NCBI RefSeq assembly: GCF_947496855.1
Contig: NZ_CANMED010000006.1
Coordinates: 62,001 to 126,000 of the forward strand
Direction of reading: 5' to 3'
DNA from: an uncultured Aquimarina sp.
GTDB lineage: Bacteria > Bacteroidota > Bacteroidia > Flavobacteriales > Flavobacteriaceae
DNA length: 64,000 nucleotides
Below, in pieces: positions 1 to 8,796 of this stretch. Every line of letters begins with the position of its first letter. The first letter of the stretch is position 1. A model generated the notes under the pieces. It made no database searches. It worked only from the letters and a program-made list of their open reading frames with translations, and had not been told where the DNA came from. The position numbers and the translations under genes are program-made.

Positions 1-994
1 CTGAGGTTTTGTTTTTAGAAGTTCCATAGATTTTTAATCCTTCTATTTCCAATAGTTTTTTAGTTCCGTAGTCTAATAGTTCATTTTCATAATCAGCAAT
101 AGTATCAAAACCAATGTTGTTCATATAATCTAAAGCCACTCCAAAAGCAATTCCTCCACAGATATTAGGTGTTCCAGCTTCAAACTTATGCGGAAGACCA
201 GCATATGTTGTTTTTTCAAAAGTTACTTGATCAATCATTTCTCCACCACCTTGATATGGTGGTAGTTTATTTAACCACTCTTCTTTTCCGTATAATAAAC
301 CAACACCAGTAGGCCCACAAAGTTTATGTGCAGAAGCAACGTAAAAGTCTACACCTAATTCCTGAACATCGGGTTTAATATGAGGACAAGATTGCGCACC
401 ATCAATTAATACAGCAGCGCCGACATTATGAGCTTTTTGTATAATTTCTTCGATCGGATTAATAGTTCCTAAAGCATTAGAAATATGATTGGTAAAAACC
501 AATTTTGTTTTATCAGAAAGTAATTGATCATAGACATCCATTAACAGCTCTCCTTCTTCATTCATAGGGATCACTTTAAGAATAGCTCCCGTTCTTTCGC
601 AAAGCATTTGCCAAGGAACAATATTAGAATGATGCTCTAAAGCCGAAACGATAATCTCATCACCTTTAGCGAGCAAATTAGTGAAACCTGTAGCTACAAT
701 ATTGATGCTGTGTGTTGTTCCAGAGGTTAGGATAATTTCGTGTGTGTGTTTTGCATTAAAATGATTTTGAACCTTTTTACGTGCAATTTCATAAGCATCA
801 GTAGCTTCTTGTGATAGTGTATGTACACCACGATGAATATTAGCATTGTAATTGCTGTAATAATCTACAATTGCATCTATCACTACTTGAGGAGTTTGTG
901 ATGTGGCTGCATTATCAAAATATACCAAAGGTTTTCCGTTTACTTCTCTTTTCAGAATAGGAAAATCTTCTCGTATTTTCTGTACATCTAGCAT
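1..994 (-). CDS. sufS: SufS-type cysteine desulfurase (C-terminus beyond window edge)
   Basis: PLP-dependent cysteine desulfurase that takes sulfur from L-cysteine for SUF Fe-S cluster assembly in the cytoplasm. The first 331 codons are visible; the reading frame runs off base 1. The N-terminus gives MLDVQKIREDFPIL, followed by the conserved YFDNAATSQTP and the HRGVHTLSQEAT region. The PLP lysine lies in HKLCGPTG at about residue 224, as expected for group II (SufS/CsdA) enzymes of about 405 aa. The part that should hold the persulfide cysteine is outside the window. It lies on the same strand as the sufBCD operon but is separated from it by an opposed serine-hydrolase gene, and it has its own -7 box just upstream. 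Family call is secure; SufS rather than CsdA is inferred from the linkage. Confidence 0.93.
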   Translation of the reverse strand, partial: MLDVQKIREDFPILKREVNGKPLVYFDNAATSQTPQVVIDAIVDYYSNYNANIHRGVHTLSQEATDAYEIARKKVQNHFNAKHTHEIILTSGTTHSINIVATGFTNLLAKGDEIIVSALEHHSNIVPWQMLCERTGAILKVIPMNEEGELLMDVYDQLLSDKTKLVFTNHISNALGTINPIEEIIQKAHNVGAAVLIDGAQSCPHIKPDVQELGVDFYVASAHKLCGPTGVGLLYGKEEWLNKLPPYQGGGEMIDQVTFEKTTYAGLPHKFEAGTPNICGGIAFGVALDYMNNIGFDTIADYENELLDYGTKKLLEIEGLKIYGTSKNKTS

Positions 995-1009
995 ATCAAT
1001 TTCTTTCTG

Positions 1010-1017
1010 CAAAAATA
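1010..1017 (-). promoter_or_regulatory. -7 box of sufS
   Basis: TATTTTTG on the minus strand matches the Bacteroidota -7 consensus TAnnTTTG and would start transcription roughly 10 nt upstream of the sufS ATG. It suggests that sufS is transcribed independently of the sufBCD operon. Confidence 0.5.
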
Positions 1018-1072
1018 GGAACTATTTCTAAGTGATATTGTTTATTTTTAAAAGGATTTAACACCTTATACA

Positions 1073-2425
1073 ATGAAGCGATTTAAAAAGATTTTAGGAT
1101 ATGGATTCATAGCGATAGTGGGACTCATAGTTATTAGTGCTTTTTGGAACTATCCTAAACTTACGATACTTTCAGGGTATTCTGCCAAAAACATGGCTTC
1201 ATCTGTTTTTATCGGGAATCGTAGCGTAGAATTTACGGATATTAATGACAATAATTTTGCTCCGGTAAATCTAGCAGATGATGAGGTAGATATGACCAAA
1301 AAGTCTGTAATAGCTTCTGTTTTTGGACTAAAAGAAAGAAAAGCAATTTATAGAGAAGGGCTCGGAAGTGTGCTAATTGATGATGATTTTGATGAAAAAG
1401 CTCCTTATTTAAAACCTAATCGTAATAAAGTAAAAACGAATTTACCTTTTCCATATGGAGATTTGTCTCAAAAAGATACAGTGTTTACGACTATTGATTA
1501 TGATAAAATAAATGGTGTTGTTAATTCTATTTTTGATAAAGAAGGAGAGGATATAAAGAAAACAAGAGCAGTTTTAGTCATCCATAAAGATCAAATAATA
1601 GCGGAAAAATATGCAGATGGACTAGACCAAAATTCTATTTTGTTAGGATGGTCTATGACCAAAAGCATATTGGCGACAAACTATGGAATATTGCAGAAAC
1701 AGGGTAAAATTGATATTAATTCTAAAGCACCGGTGAGTTGGTGGCAAAGTGATGGAAGGAGAAATATCACAATTAGCAACCTATTGCAAATGAACTGCGG
1801 TTTGGCTTGGGATGAAGATTATGGTTCTATTTCTGATGCTACTAAGATGCTTTATATAGATGAAGATATGACGAAGCCTCAGATCTATAAAGAAGCAATT
1901 CATAAGCCAAATGAATATTGGTATTATTCATCTGGTGTTACTAATTTATTATCCGGTATTTTGAGAGGACATTTTGAGAGTTACCAAGAGTATCTTGATT
2001 TTCCGTATCGAGAATTTATTGATAAAATAGGAATGAACTCTATGCTCATAGAAACAGATATGGCGGGTAATTATGTGGGTTCTTCTTATGCCTGGGCAAC
2101 GGTTCGGGATTGGGCAAAATTTGGTTTGCTATATCTACACAGAGGCAATTGGAATGGAGAACAAATTTTTAATACAGATTGGGTAGATTATGTAACCACT
2201 CCAAGCCGAACATCAGAAGGTGATTATGGTGGTCATTTTTGGCTCAATGCAGGAGGTTTTTATCCTGATGCTCCCAGAGATATGTATTCTGCTAATGGAT
2301 TTCAGGGACAACGTGTATTTATTATCCCTTCTAAGGATCTGGTAATTGTACGTTTTGGATTAATTGGAGATGCTGGTGTGGATTTTAATACATTTCTAAA
2401 AGAGATTGTTGGTGCAATAAAATAA
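1073..2425 (+). CDS. Serine hydrolase, class C beta-lactamase/penicillin-binding-protein-like fold
   Basis: A 450-aa protein with an N-terminal membrane anchor (about residues 8-25), so the catalytic domain is expected in the periplasm. The beta-lactamase-related catalytic motifs are visible: SxxK as S194-M-T-K197 and YxS as Y285-S-S287. A HFWLNAGG stretch near the C-terminus probably replaces the usual KTG/HxG motif. Such proteins act as esterases, peptidases or D-amino-acid hydrolases, and the substrate cannot be read from sequence. It sits on the plus strand between sufS and the YARHG lipoprotein gene and is followed at once by a strong palindrome. No functional tie to SUF is apparent. Confidence 0.85.
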   Translation: MKRFKKILGYGFIAIVGLIVISAFWNYPKLTILSGYSAKNMASSVFIGNRSVEFTDINDNNFAPVNLADDEVDMTKKSVIASVFGLKERKAIYREGLGSVLIDDDFDEKAPYLKPNRNKVKTNLPFPYGDLSQKDTVFTTIDYDKINGVVNSIFDKEGEDIKKTRAVLVIHKDQIIAEKYADGLDQNSILLGWSMTKSILATNYGILQKQGKIDINSKAPVSWWQSDGRRNITISNLLQMNCGLAWDEDYGSISDATKMLYIDEDMTKPQIYKEAIHKPNEYWYYSSGVTNLLSGILRGHFESYQEYLDFPYREFIDKIGMNSMLIETDMAGNYVGSSYAWATVRDWAKFGLLYLHRGNWNGEQIFNTDWVDYVTTPSRTSEGDYGGHFWLNAGGFYPDAPRDMYSANGFQGQRVFIIPSKDLVIVRFGLIGDAGVDFNTFLKEIVGAIK

Positions 2426-2429
2426 TAAT

Positions 2430-2463
2430 AGACCTGTCAGGTTTTTTAAAACCTGACAGGTCT
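2430..2463. terminator. Perfect 34-nt palindrome between convergent genes, bidirectional terminator-like
   Basis: Two 16-nt arms (AGACCTGTCAGGTTTT and its complement) face each other across a 2-nt centre. The hairpin begins 4 nt after the serine-hydrolase stop and ends 17 nt before the stop of the convergent YARHG gene. The T-tract inside the arm fits a bidirectional terminator, although the arms are unusually long and exact. Only one copy is present in this window. Confidence 0.75.
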
Positions 2464-2480
2464 AAATGAAATAGGTTAAA

Positions 2481-3461
2481 TTATCTGCCGAAATAATCAT
2501 AATAGCGTTCCGCATGTTGCTCATAGCGTTTGATCAAATCAATGTTTTTCTTTTCAAGATCAGTTAATTGACTTCTAACATCTGTAGAGATCGGAATATA
2601 CCAATCTATATGATTATCAAAAAAGTAGCGCATTTTACGGTTTTTAAAAGAATACCCGTGTCTGGCGTAAATTAGATTTCTAAGTACTTCTAACTCTCCT
2701 TTATTTAAATTTTCTATACCTTGATTGGTTAATTCTTCAGTGGAGGCATTAAGTTTTCCAATAACTTTTGCACTAATCGCTTCCATTTCTCCACCTTCTT
2801 CATCTTGAGAATCATAAAGAGCTAAATTATAATCATAGTCAACATCAAAATTTAAATTTAATTTTGGATCATATTTAAACTCTTTCTTTTTTAGGTTGTA
2901 ATCTCTTTTAGGAACTGCCAAATTTTTATCATTAGCAATCCAGATTCCTTTAACTCTTGTCTTTTCAGGATAAAAAGTAAACTCGAAACCCCCATCATAT
3001 CTATCATCTCCAGGTTCTAAAACCTTTGCGAATAAAGCTTTTGAATCAAACAGCCCTTTAAATAATCTAGCATTACCAGCAACCACTGAATGGCCGAATA
3101 GAGAGTCTCTTTTTATGTGATCTATAGAGATATTGATTTTATTAGAATATGAGCCGTTTTTTTCTGAAACACTTTGGTAATCAATAGTATTAAAACTTCC
3201 AACATAATAACCCAATAAATCTTTATGATCAGAATCTTCGTTAAAAACCTTTTTTTCAAAAGTGATCATTGGATTTTCTTCTTGACTAGTGGTTTTGGAA
3301 ACTTTTTCAACTACCTCATTATTTTCTAGCGTAGTAATCTTGCTTTCTTTGGTAGTAGTTTCATTTTCAATTACTGTAGTTATTTCTGTCTTTTCTTTCT
3401 GTACTTCTTTTTTACAAGAGATAAAGAGAAGAACGAATACTAAGAAGATGGCGTTTTTCAT
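2481..3461 (-). CDS. YARHG-domain lipoprotein
   Basis: A 326-aa exported lipoprotein. The signal peptide ends in FISC (lipobox Cys at residue 16), followed by a Lys/Glu/Thr-rich linker to about residue 65. The C-terminal part contains the YARHG signature (LIYARHGYSF) with the aromatic-rich YFDNHIDWYIP segment that follows it in this domain. YARHG domains occur in extracellular or periplasmic proteins of unknown biochemical role. The start overlaps the end of the DUF2306 gene by 4 bp, so the two are probably co-transcribed and translationally coupled. The middle region (about residues 70-230) is not recognised. Confidence 0.85.
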   Translation of the reverse strand: MKNAIFLVFVLLFISCKKEVQKEKTEITTVIENETTTKESKITTLENNEVVEKVSKTTSQEENPMITFEKKVFNEDSDHKDLLGYYVGSFNTIDYQSVSEKNGSYSNKINISIDHIKRDSLFGHSVVAGNARLFKGLFDSKALFAKVLEPGDDRYDGGFEFTFYPEKTRVKGIWIANDKNLAVPKRDYNLKKKEFKYDPKLNLNFDVDYDYNLALYDSQDEEGGEMEAISAKVIGKLNASTEELTNQGIENLNKGELEVLRNLIYARHGYSFKNRKMRYFFDNHIDWYIPISTDVRSQLTDLEKKNIDLIKRYEQHAERYYDYFGR

Positions 3462-4084
3462 TTTTTAATATATTTTATAATAATAATTTCGGCGATAAGT
3501 AGGTTTAATACCCAACCTAGCCATGCTACAACTTGATATACATCCATAGGTCTTGGCTGAAAAACCAGAACAATCAGGTATTTCCATAATCGTAAAGTTA
3601 TAGCAGATAACGTCAATGCAAAACTTCTGATCATAAAAATTTGATGTTTTTGATAATCACCTTGTTTAATTGATAAAAATGCTTTCAAAGTAAACCAAAA
3701 CCAACCAATAGCTAATAAACAGAAAGCTAGTTGTGACCAGAATCCACCATTTGCATAATACCCAATAATCAGTCCGGATGGAGCTGCAAATAGGAGTACA
3801 GAGGCTATATACACCCAACCAATAACTTTATGAACTTTGGTATACTCTGTTCCTATCTTTTTAGAAAACTGTGTAAAGCCCGCAAATAAAGAGAAAACAG
3901 AGAATGTTACATGAACATAAAAGGCAATTTTGTAATGTGTGAAATGAACATATTGTTGTTTGATTCGTAAAAATGCTACATCAAAGTCAATAGGAAAATA
4001 CTGAAGTGTAATCTGAAACATCAATACACAGAAAAATGTATAAAGAACTAGGATAACTATTTGATATACTATTGTTTTCCGCAT
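3458..4084 (-). CDS. DUF2306 integral membrane protein
   Basis: A 208-aa protein with about six hydrophobic segments and several conserved-looking His residues (for example HKVIGW and QKHQIFMIRSFALT), typical of the DUF2306 family of predicted inner-membrane proteins of unknown function. I chose ATG at 4084. An in-frame TTG at 4105 would place the first codons inside the terminator hairpin of sufD, which is unlikely. It is followed, with a 4-bp overlap, by the YARHG lipoprotein gene. Expression probably depends on readthrough of the upstream hairpin. Confidence 0.82.
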   Translation of the reverse strand: MRKTIVYQIVILVLYTFFCVLMFQITLQYFPIDFDVAFLRIKQQYVHFTHYKIAFYVHVTFSVFSLFAGFTQFSKKIGTEYTKVHKVIGWVYIASVLLFAAPSGLIIGYYANGGFWSQLAFCLLAIGWFWFTLKAFLSIKQGDYQKHQIFMIRSFALTLSAITLRLWKYLIVLVFQPRPMDVYQVVAWLGWVLNLLIAEIIIIKYIKK

Positions 4085-4086
4085 AG

Positions 4087-4121
4087 AAATAAAAAACCTC
4101 AACAAAGATATGAAGAGGTTT
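4087..4121 (-). terminator. Terminator after sufD
   Basis: On the minus strand AAACCTC pairs with GAGGTTT across a 14-nt loop and is followed by a T-rich tract. It lies 27 nt after the sufD stop and ends only a few bases before the ATG of the DUF2306 gene, so it may act as a partial terminator between core suf genes and the two downstream genes. Confidence 0.6.
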
Positions 4122-4147
4122 AGTATATATGTTAGGATTATTCGTTT

Positions 4148-5461
4148 CTACAAATCAAAACCAATATCTACGCCAAGCTTGTTAGCGATCAATTTATTGA
4201 TTCGTTGTTTAAGTTGAGGTATTTTTACACTTTCTAATACATTATTGGCAAAAGCATACATCAATAGAGCTCTGGCTTCTTTCTCACCAATTCCTCTGGA
4301 TTTCATATAAAACAAAGCTTGTTCATCCAACTGACCAATTGTACAACCGTGAGAACATTTTACATCGTCTGCAAAAATCTCTAGTTGAGGTTTAGAATTA
4401 ATAGTTGCCTTATCACTTAATAAAATATTGTTATTCGACTGAAAAGCATTGGTTTTCTGAGCCTCTTTGTTTACAATGATTTTACCATTAAACACACCTG
4501 TAGCTTTTTCATCAAAAATACCTTTGTAGTCCTGATGGCTTTCGCAATTAGGTTCAGTATGGTGAACTAATGTATTGTGATCTACGTGTTGCTTACCTTC
4601 TATAATTGTAACTCCATTAAGGATAGAATCAATTCCTTCTCCTTTTTGATAGAAATTTAAATTATTTCTGGTCACATTTCCTCCAAAAGCAAAAGTATGA
4701 ACTGATGCTACGCTTTGCGCTTGTTGTTCAATATATGTATTGTCAACTAACGAAGCATTTTCATTGTCATTCTGGATTTTATAATAATCTACAAAAGCTC
4801 GCTTATCTACAAAAATTTCTGTAACGGAATTAGTTAAAACAGGATTTTCAGTTAAGCTTTGGTGACGCTCAATAATCTGTACGTGAGAATTTTCTTCGAC
4901 TACGATAAGGTTACGAGGCTGTAAAAGCTGAGTTGATTCTTTTCCTGTAGAGAAATGAATAATTTGTATCGGCTTATCTGCTTGCTTGTTCTTTGATATG
5001 TAAATATAGGCTCCTTCATTAGAGAAAGCTGTATTTAGTGATGTAAGACCGTCTTCTGGAGCAATTTTATTAAAATAATTGTCAATAATAGGCTTATACT
5101 TTTCATGACTTAGAGCAGAAGACATTAAACAAACGTCAATTTTATCATGAGTAGTTTCTGATAAATGAGAAGAATATTTGCCATCGATAAACACAATTTT
5201 ATACGTGTCTAGATCATAAAGAAAGTATTTTTTTACATCTTTAAATTCTAGCGCATTTTCTTCTTTTGGAAAAATACTATAATCATGTTTCAGAATAGCA
5301 TTTAATGAAGTATACTTCCAGGCTTCTTCCTTTTTAGTAGGAAACCCCTTTTCTTCAAAGACTTTTATAGCTTGACTTCTGATATCATGAACAGGAGCAT
5401 CTACGTCTACTGTATTTTCAAAAGCAAGAAAAGAAGATATTAATTTTTCTTTCAGCTCCAT
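4148..5461 (-). CDS. sufD: SufD, Fe-S cluster scaffold complex subunit
   Basis: A 437-aa member of the SufB/SufD family that forms the cytoplasmic SufBC2D scaffold on which Fe-S clusters are built. The N-terminal region has the SufD-type KKEEAWKYTSL motif, and the beta-helical core ends in the conserved C-terminal segment with DDVKCSHGCTIGQLD and EKEARALLMYAF. The length is normal for SufD. It begins 2 nt after the sufC stop, so the two are translationally coupled. The Cys/His in CSHGC are the family's conserved residues near the SufB-SufD interface. Confidence 0.96.
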   Translation of the reverse strand: MELKEKLISSFLAFENTVDVDAPVHDIRSQAIKVFEEKGFPTKKEEAWKYTSLNAILKHDYSIFPKEENALEFKDVKKYFLYDLDTYKIVFIDGKYSSHLSETTHDKIDVCLMSSALSHEKYKPIIDNYFNKIAPEDGLTSLNTAFSNEGAYIYISKNKQADKPIQIIHFSTGKESTQLLQPRNLIVVEENSHVQIIERHQSLTENPVLTNSVTEIFVDKRAFVDYYKIQNDNENASLVDNTYIEQQAQSVASVHTFAFGGNVTRNNLNFYQKGEGIDSILNGVTIIEGKQHVDHNTLVHHTEPNCESHQDYKGIFDEKATGVFNGKIIVNKEAQKTNAFQSNNNILLSDKATINSKPQLEIFADDVKCSHGCTIGQLDEQALFYMKSRGIGEKEARALLMYAFANNVLESVKIPQLKQRINKLIANKLGVDIGFDL

Positions 5462-5463
5462 AA

Positions 5464-6216
5464 CTATGCGTTTATCTCTTCTTTAATCCAATCGTATCCT
5501 TTTTCTTCTAATTCTAAAGCTAATGCTTTAGTTCCAGACTTCACTATTTTACCATCATATAAAACGTGTACAAAATCAGGTACGATATGATCTAATAAGC
5601 GCTGATAATGAGTGATAACAATAACAGCATTGTCCTTACTTTTTAATTTATTTACACCATTAGCTACAATACGTAAAGCATCAATATCTAATCCAGAATC
5701 AGTTTCATCCAAAATAGCTAGTTTAGGCTCCATCATCGCCATCTGGAATATTTCATTTCGTTTTTTCTCACCACCAGAAAACCCTTGGTTAAGAGAACGA
5801 GATAAAAATTTACGATCAATATCTAGTAATTCAGATTTCTCTCGAATTTTCTTTAGCATATCCTTGGCTGGCATTTCTTCCAGACCTTGTGCTTTTCTAG
5901 TCTCATTAATTGCGGTTTTCATGAAATTGGTAACCGTAACACCTGGAATTTCTACCGGATATTGGAACGAAAGAAAAACACCTTTATGAGCACGTTCTTC
6001 TGCTGCTAATTCCTCGATGTCTTCACCGTTTAATAGGATGCTGCCTTCAGTTACTTCATATTCTTCTTTTCCTGCTACAATACTGGCTAACGTACTTTTA
6101 CCGGCACCGTTAGGACCCATTATCGCATGAACTTCTCCTGCTTTTACATGTAAGTTAAGACCTTTTAAGATTTCTTTATCTTCAACGCTAGCGTGCAAAT
6201 CCTTAATTTCTAACAT
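5464..6216 (-). CDS. sufC: SufC, ATPase of the SUF scaffold
   Basis: A 250-aa ABC-type ATPase, soluble and cytoplasmic, that powers the conformational change of SufBC2D during cluster assembly. Visible motifs are Walker A GPNGAGKS (34-41), Q-loop in SFQYP, signature FSGGEKKRNE (from 146), Walker B LAILDE with the catalytic Glu171, and the H-loop His203. The SufC-specific ETDSGLDIDAL segment after Walker B separates it from transporter ATPases. It lies between a small lipoprotein gene and sufD. Confidence 0.97.
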   Translation of the reverse strand: MLEIKDLHASVEDKEILKGLNLHVKAGEVHAIMGPNGAGKSTLASIVAGKEEYEVTEGSILLNGEDIEELAAEERAHKGVFLSFQYPVEIPGVTVTNFMKTAINETRKAQGLEEMPAKDMLKKIREKSELLDIDRKFLSRSLNQGFSGGEKKRNEIFQMAMMEPKLAILDETDSGLDIDALRIVANGVNKLKSKDNAVIVITHYQRLLDHIVPDFVHVLYDGKIVKSGTKALALELEEKGYDWIKEEINA

Positions 6217-6247
6217 CTTCTGTTTTTATATCTTTTTAAATAAATTT

Positions 6248-6667
6248 TTAGTGATTATGACCTTCATGTCCTGTATCACTTGACTCTTGTATTGAATCTG
6301 AGGATTTTATCTTTGTTGGCAATTCTTCTGTTGGCTCACTCACACCAACAATTTCTTTTATTTCTACAACTTGTGGCCAACCATCTTCTGTATTGGGCTT
6401 TATAATACCTTTAATTACTACGGGTACCATATCATATTCTTCTCTTTGTAATGGTTTTACTTTTTTAGCCAATTCATATGCCATTTCATCAATGATTACT
6501 CCATAAATAAAATCCTTACCTTTTAGAACACCCGCGTCATCAATTAATATGTATTCTCCGCGAATCAGGCTTGATTCAATATCAGAATCCGATGATGAAT
6601 TGGATTTTTCGTTTTTACAAGAAAAAATTAATAGGCTTACAATGATGAGTAGAAATGGTTTTTTCAT
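6248..6667 (-). CDS. Small lipoprotein inside the suf operon
   Basis: A 139-aa predicted lipoprotein. The signal peptide MKKPFLLIIVSLLIFSC ends in Cys17, followed by a Ser/Asp linker. The mature part (about residues 35-112) reads as one small beta-rich domain (EYILIDDAGVLKGKDFIYGVIID), and the tail is acidic and ends in GHEGHNH, a possible metal-binding end. It lies between sufB (26-nt gap) and sufC (31-nt gap) on the same strand, so it must be co-transcribed with them although its product should leave the cytoplasm. I recognise no family. A role in metal handling would be a guess from the His-rich end and location. Confidence 0.8.
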   Translation of the reverse strand: MKKPFLLIIVSLLIFSCKNEKSNSSSDSDIESSLIRGEYILIDDAGVLKGKDFIYGVIIDEMAYELAKKVKPLQREEYDMVPVVIKGIIKPNTEDGWPQVVEIKEIVGVSEPTEELPTKIKSSDSIQESSDTGHEGHNH

Positions 6668-6693
6668 TTATGTGAATTTGTTAGTTATACACT

Positions 6694-8139
6694 TTATCCT
6701 ACAGAACCCTCTAGAGAAATTTCCAAAAGTTTTTGGGCTTCTACTGCAAACTCCATTGGTAGTTTGTTCAATACCTCTTTACTAAAACCATTAACGATCA
6801 ATGCAATTGCTTTTTCTGTATCAATACCTCTTTGGTTACAGTAAAAGATTTGATCTTCTCCAATTTTACTGGTAGTAGCTTCGTGTTCTATTTGAGCAGT
6901 TTTATTCTTTGCTTCAATATAGGGAAACGTATGAGCACCACATTCATTGCCCATAAGTAAAGAATCGCATTGAGAAAAATTACGGGCATTGGTTGCTCTG
7001 CTATTAATCTGTACTAATCCTCGGTAGCTATTTTGAGACTTTCCTGCAGAAATTCCTTTAGAGATAATTGTACTTTTCGTATTCTTACCTAAATGGATCA
7101 TTTTAGTTCCCGTATCAGCCTGCTGATAATTATTAGTTACCGCTATGGAGTAAAATTCACCCACAGAATTATCTCCTTTAAGTATACAAGAAGGATATTT
7201 CCAGGTTACTGCTGATCCAGTTTCTACTTGTGTCCAAGAGATTTTAGCATTTTTTTCGCAAATACCACGCTTTGTTACAAAATTAAAAACACCACCTTTT
7301 CCTTCAGCATTACCAGGGTACCAGTTTTGTACGGTAGAGTATTTAATTTCTGAATCATCTAGTGCTATAAGTTCTACCACCGCTGCGTGTAATTGATTTT
7401 CATCTCTTGAAGGAGCTGTACAACCTTCCAGATAACTTACGTAGCTTCCTTCATCGGCAATAACCAATGTACGCTCGAATTGACCCGTACCAGCTTGATT
7501 AATCCTAAAATAGGTTGATAATTCCATCGGACATCTTACACCTTTAGGAATGTAGCAAAAAGAACCATCGCTAAATACAGCAGAGTTTAAAGCTGCGTAA
7601 AAATTATCTTTTTGTGGAACAACAGAACCTATATACTTTTTTACAAGTTCAGGATGTTCTTGTATTGCTTCAGAAATAGGACAAAAAATAATACCTTTTT
7701 CTCCAAGAGTTTCTTTAAAAGTAGTGGCTACAGAGACTGAATCCATTACAATATCTACAGCAACTCCCGCTAGTTTTTTTTGTTCATCCAGTGATATACC
7801 AAGTCTTTTGAAGGTATCCAATAATTCTGGATCTACTTCATCAAGGCTGTCGTACTTAGGCTTTTTATTAGGTGCCGAGTAATAAGAAATATCTTGGAAG
7901 TTAGGTTTTTCGTAATTTACATTAGCCCATTCCGGCTCTTCCATTTGTTCCCACACTTTAAATGCCTCTAGTCTCCAGTCGGTCATCCATTGAGGTTCAT
8001 TTTTTTTCTTTGAAATCGCACGAACAATATCTTCATTTAGACCAACAGGAAAAGTTTCAGATTCTATATCAGTATAAAATCCGTACTCGTATTCTTTTGT
8101 TTCTAATTCTTTTTTTAAGTCGTCTTCAGTATATGCCAT
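6694..8139 (-). CDS. sufB: SufB, Fe-S cluster scaffold subunit
   Basis: A 481-aa SufB, the subunit of the cytoplasmic SufBC2D complex on which the nascent cluster assembles. Length and sequence fit the family throughout: FKRLGISLDEQKKL near the N-terminal third, SFCYIPKGVRCPMELSTYFR, the EGCTAPSRDENQLHAAVVEL stretch, and the C-terminal EHEATTSKIGEDQIFYCNQR. The conserved Glu and Cys implicated in cluster assembly fall in this last core. It begins 44 nt after the A-type carrier gene, and no promoter is visible in that gap. Confidence 0.97.
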   Translation of the reverse strand: MAYTEDDLKKELETKEYEYGFYTDIESETFPVGLNEDIVRAISKKKNEPQWMTDWRLEAFKVWEQMEEPEWANVNYEKPNFQDISYYSAPNKKPKYDSLDEVDPELLDTFKRLGISLDEQKKLAGVAVDIVMDSVSVATTFKETLGEKGIIFCPISEAIQEHPELVKKYIGSVVPQKDNFYAALNSAVFSDGSFCYIPKGVRCPMELSTYFRINQAGTGQFERTLVIADEGSYVSYLEGCTAPSRDENQLHAAVVELIALDDSEIKYSTVQNWYPGNAEGKGGVFNFVTKRGICEKNAKISWTQVETGSAVTWKYPSCILKGDNSVGEFYSIAVTNNYQQADTGTKMIHLGKNTKSTIISKGISAGKSQNSYRGLVQINSRATNARNFSQCDSLLMGNECGAHTFPYIEAKNKTAQIEHEATTSKIGEDQIFYCNQRGIDTEKAIALIVNGFSKEVLNKLPMEFAVEAQKLLEISLEGSVG

Positions 8140-8183
8140 CTTGCTAAGTCTTAAGGGGTAGCTTAAGATCTTTTTTTAAATTT

Positions 8184-8513
8184 TTAAAGGGAAAAACTTT
8201 CTCCGCAACCGCAGGTTCTATTAGCGTTGGGATTGTTAAAAACGAAACCAGTTCCATTAAGTCCGCCAGAATATTCCAAGGTAGTACCAATTAAGTATAA
8301 AAAACTTTTCTTATCGACAATTATTTTTACACCATTGTCTTCAAAAACCTTATCTCCGTCGTCTTGAGTTTTATCAAATTTTAAGTCATACGACAAACCG
8401 GAACAACCTCCACTTTTAACACCTACACGAACGTAGTCTAAAGAAGCGTCATAGCCGTCATCGCTCATCAATTCTACGACCTTCTTTTTAGCTGTATCTG
8501 ATACTTTAATCAT
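8184..8513 (-). CDS. A-type Fe-S carrier protein (IscA/SufA family)
   Basis: A 109-aa HesB/IscA-family carrier that accepts clusters from the SUF scaffold and passes them to apo-proteins. The three ligand cysteines are present: Cys37 in GGCSGLSYDL and Cys101/Cys103 in CGCGESF. It is the first gene of the suf operon, 28 nt downstream of the predicted transcription start. The position suggests SufA/ErpA function, but the subfamily cannot be settled from sequence alone, so no symbol is given. Confidence 0.94.
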   Translation of the reverse strand: MIKVSDTAKKKVVELMSDDGYDASLDYVRVGVKSGGCSGLSYDLKFDKTQDDGDKVFEDNGVKIIVDKKSFLYLIGTTLEYSGGLNGTGFVFNNPNANRTCGCGESFSL

Positions 8514-8547
8514 ACTATTATAAAATAGATTAATTCTAAATTGAATG

Positions 8548-8580
8548 CAAATATACTACATATGTAGGTTTTATTAACAA
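8548..8580 (-). promoter_or_regulatory. suf operon promoter with a 12-bp palindrome between the boxes
   Basis: On the minus strand a TTG (8578-8580) precedes a -7 box TATATTTG (8548-8555), and the perfect palindrome CTACATATGTAG (8556-8567) directly abuts the -7 box. That is where a repressor would block RNA polymerase. Its position at the head of the suf operon suggests an operator for an iron- or Fe-S-responsive regulator, but the regulator is not identifiable here. Confidence 0.55.
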
Positions 8581-8796
8581 GTCCTAACATTTATCTAACA
8601 TATATTGCAATAGGTATAATCTATAAACAATATACTTGATATGTATGTTTTATATTTATTTGTAAAATTTACGAGGCCATAAATAATAAATAAGGTTTGA
8701 TTTTCTCACACTTATGTAAGTAACTATTTGGACGCTTTCACAAAACTATAATATTATAATAACATTTTTTTATGATGTTCGGCAACAATTTTAACG

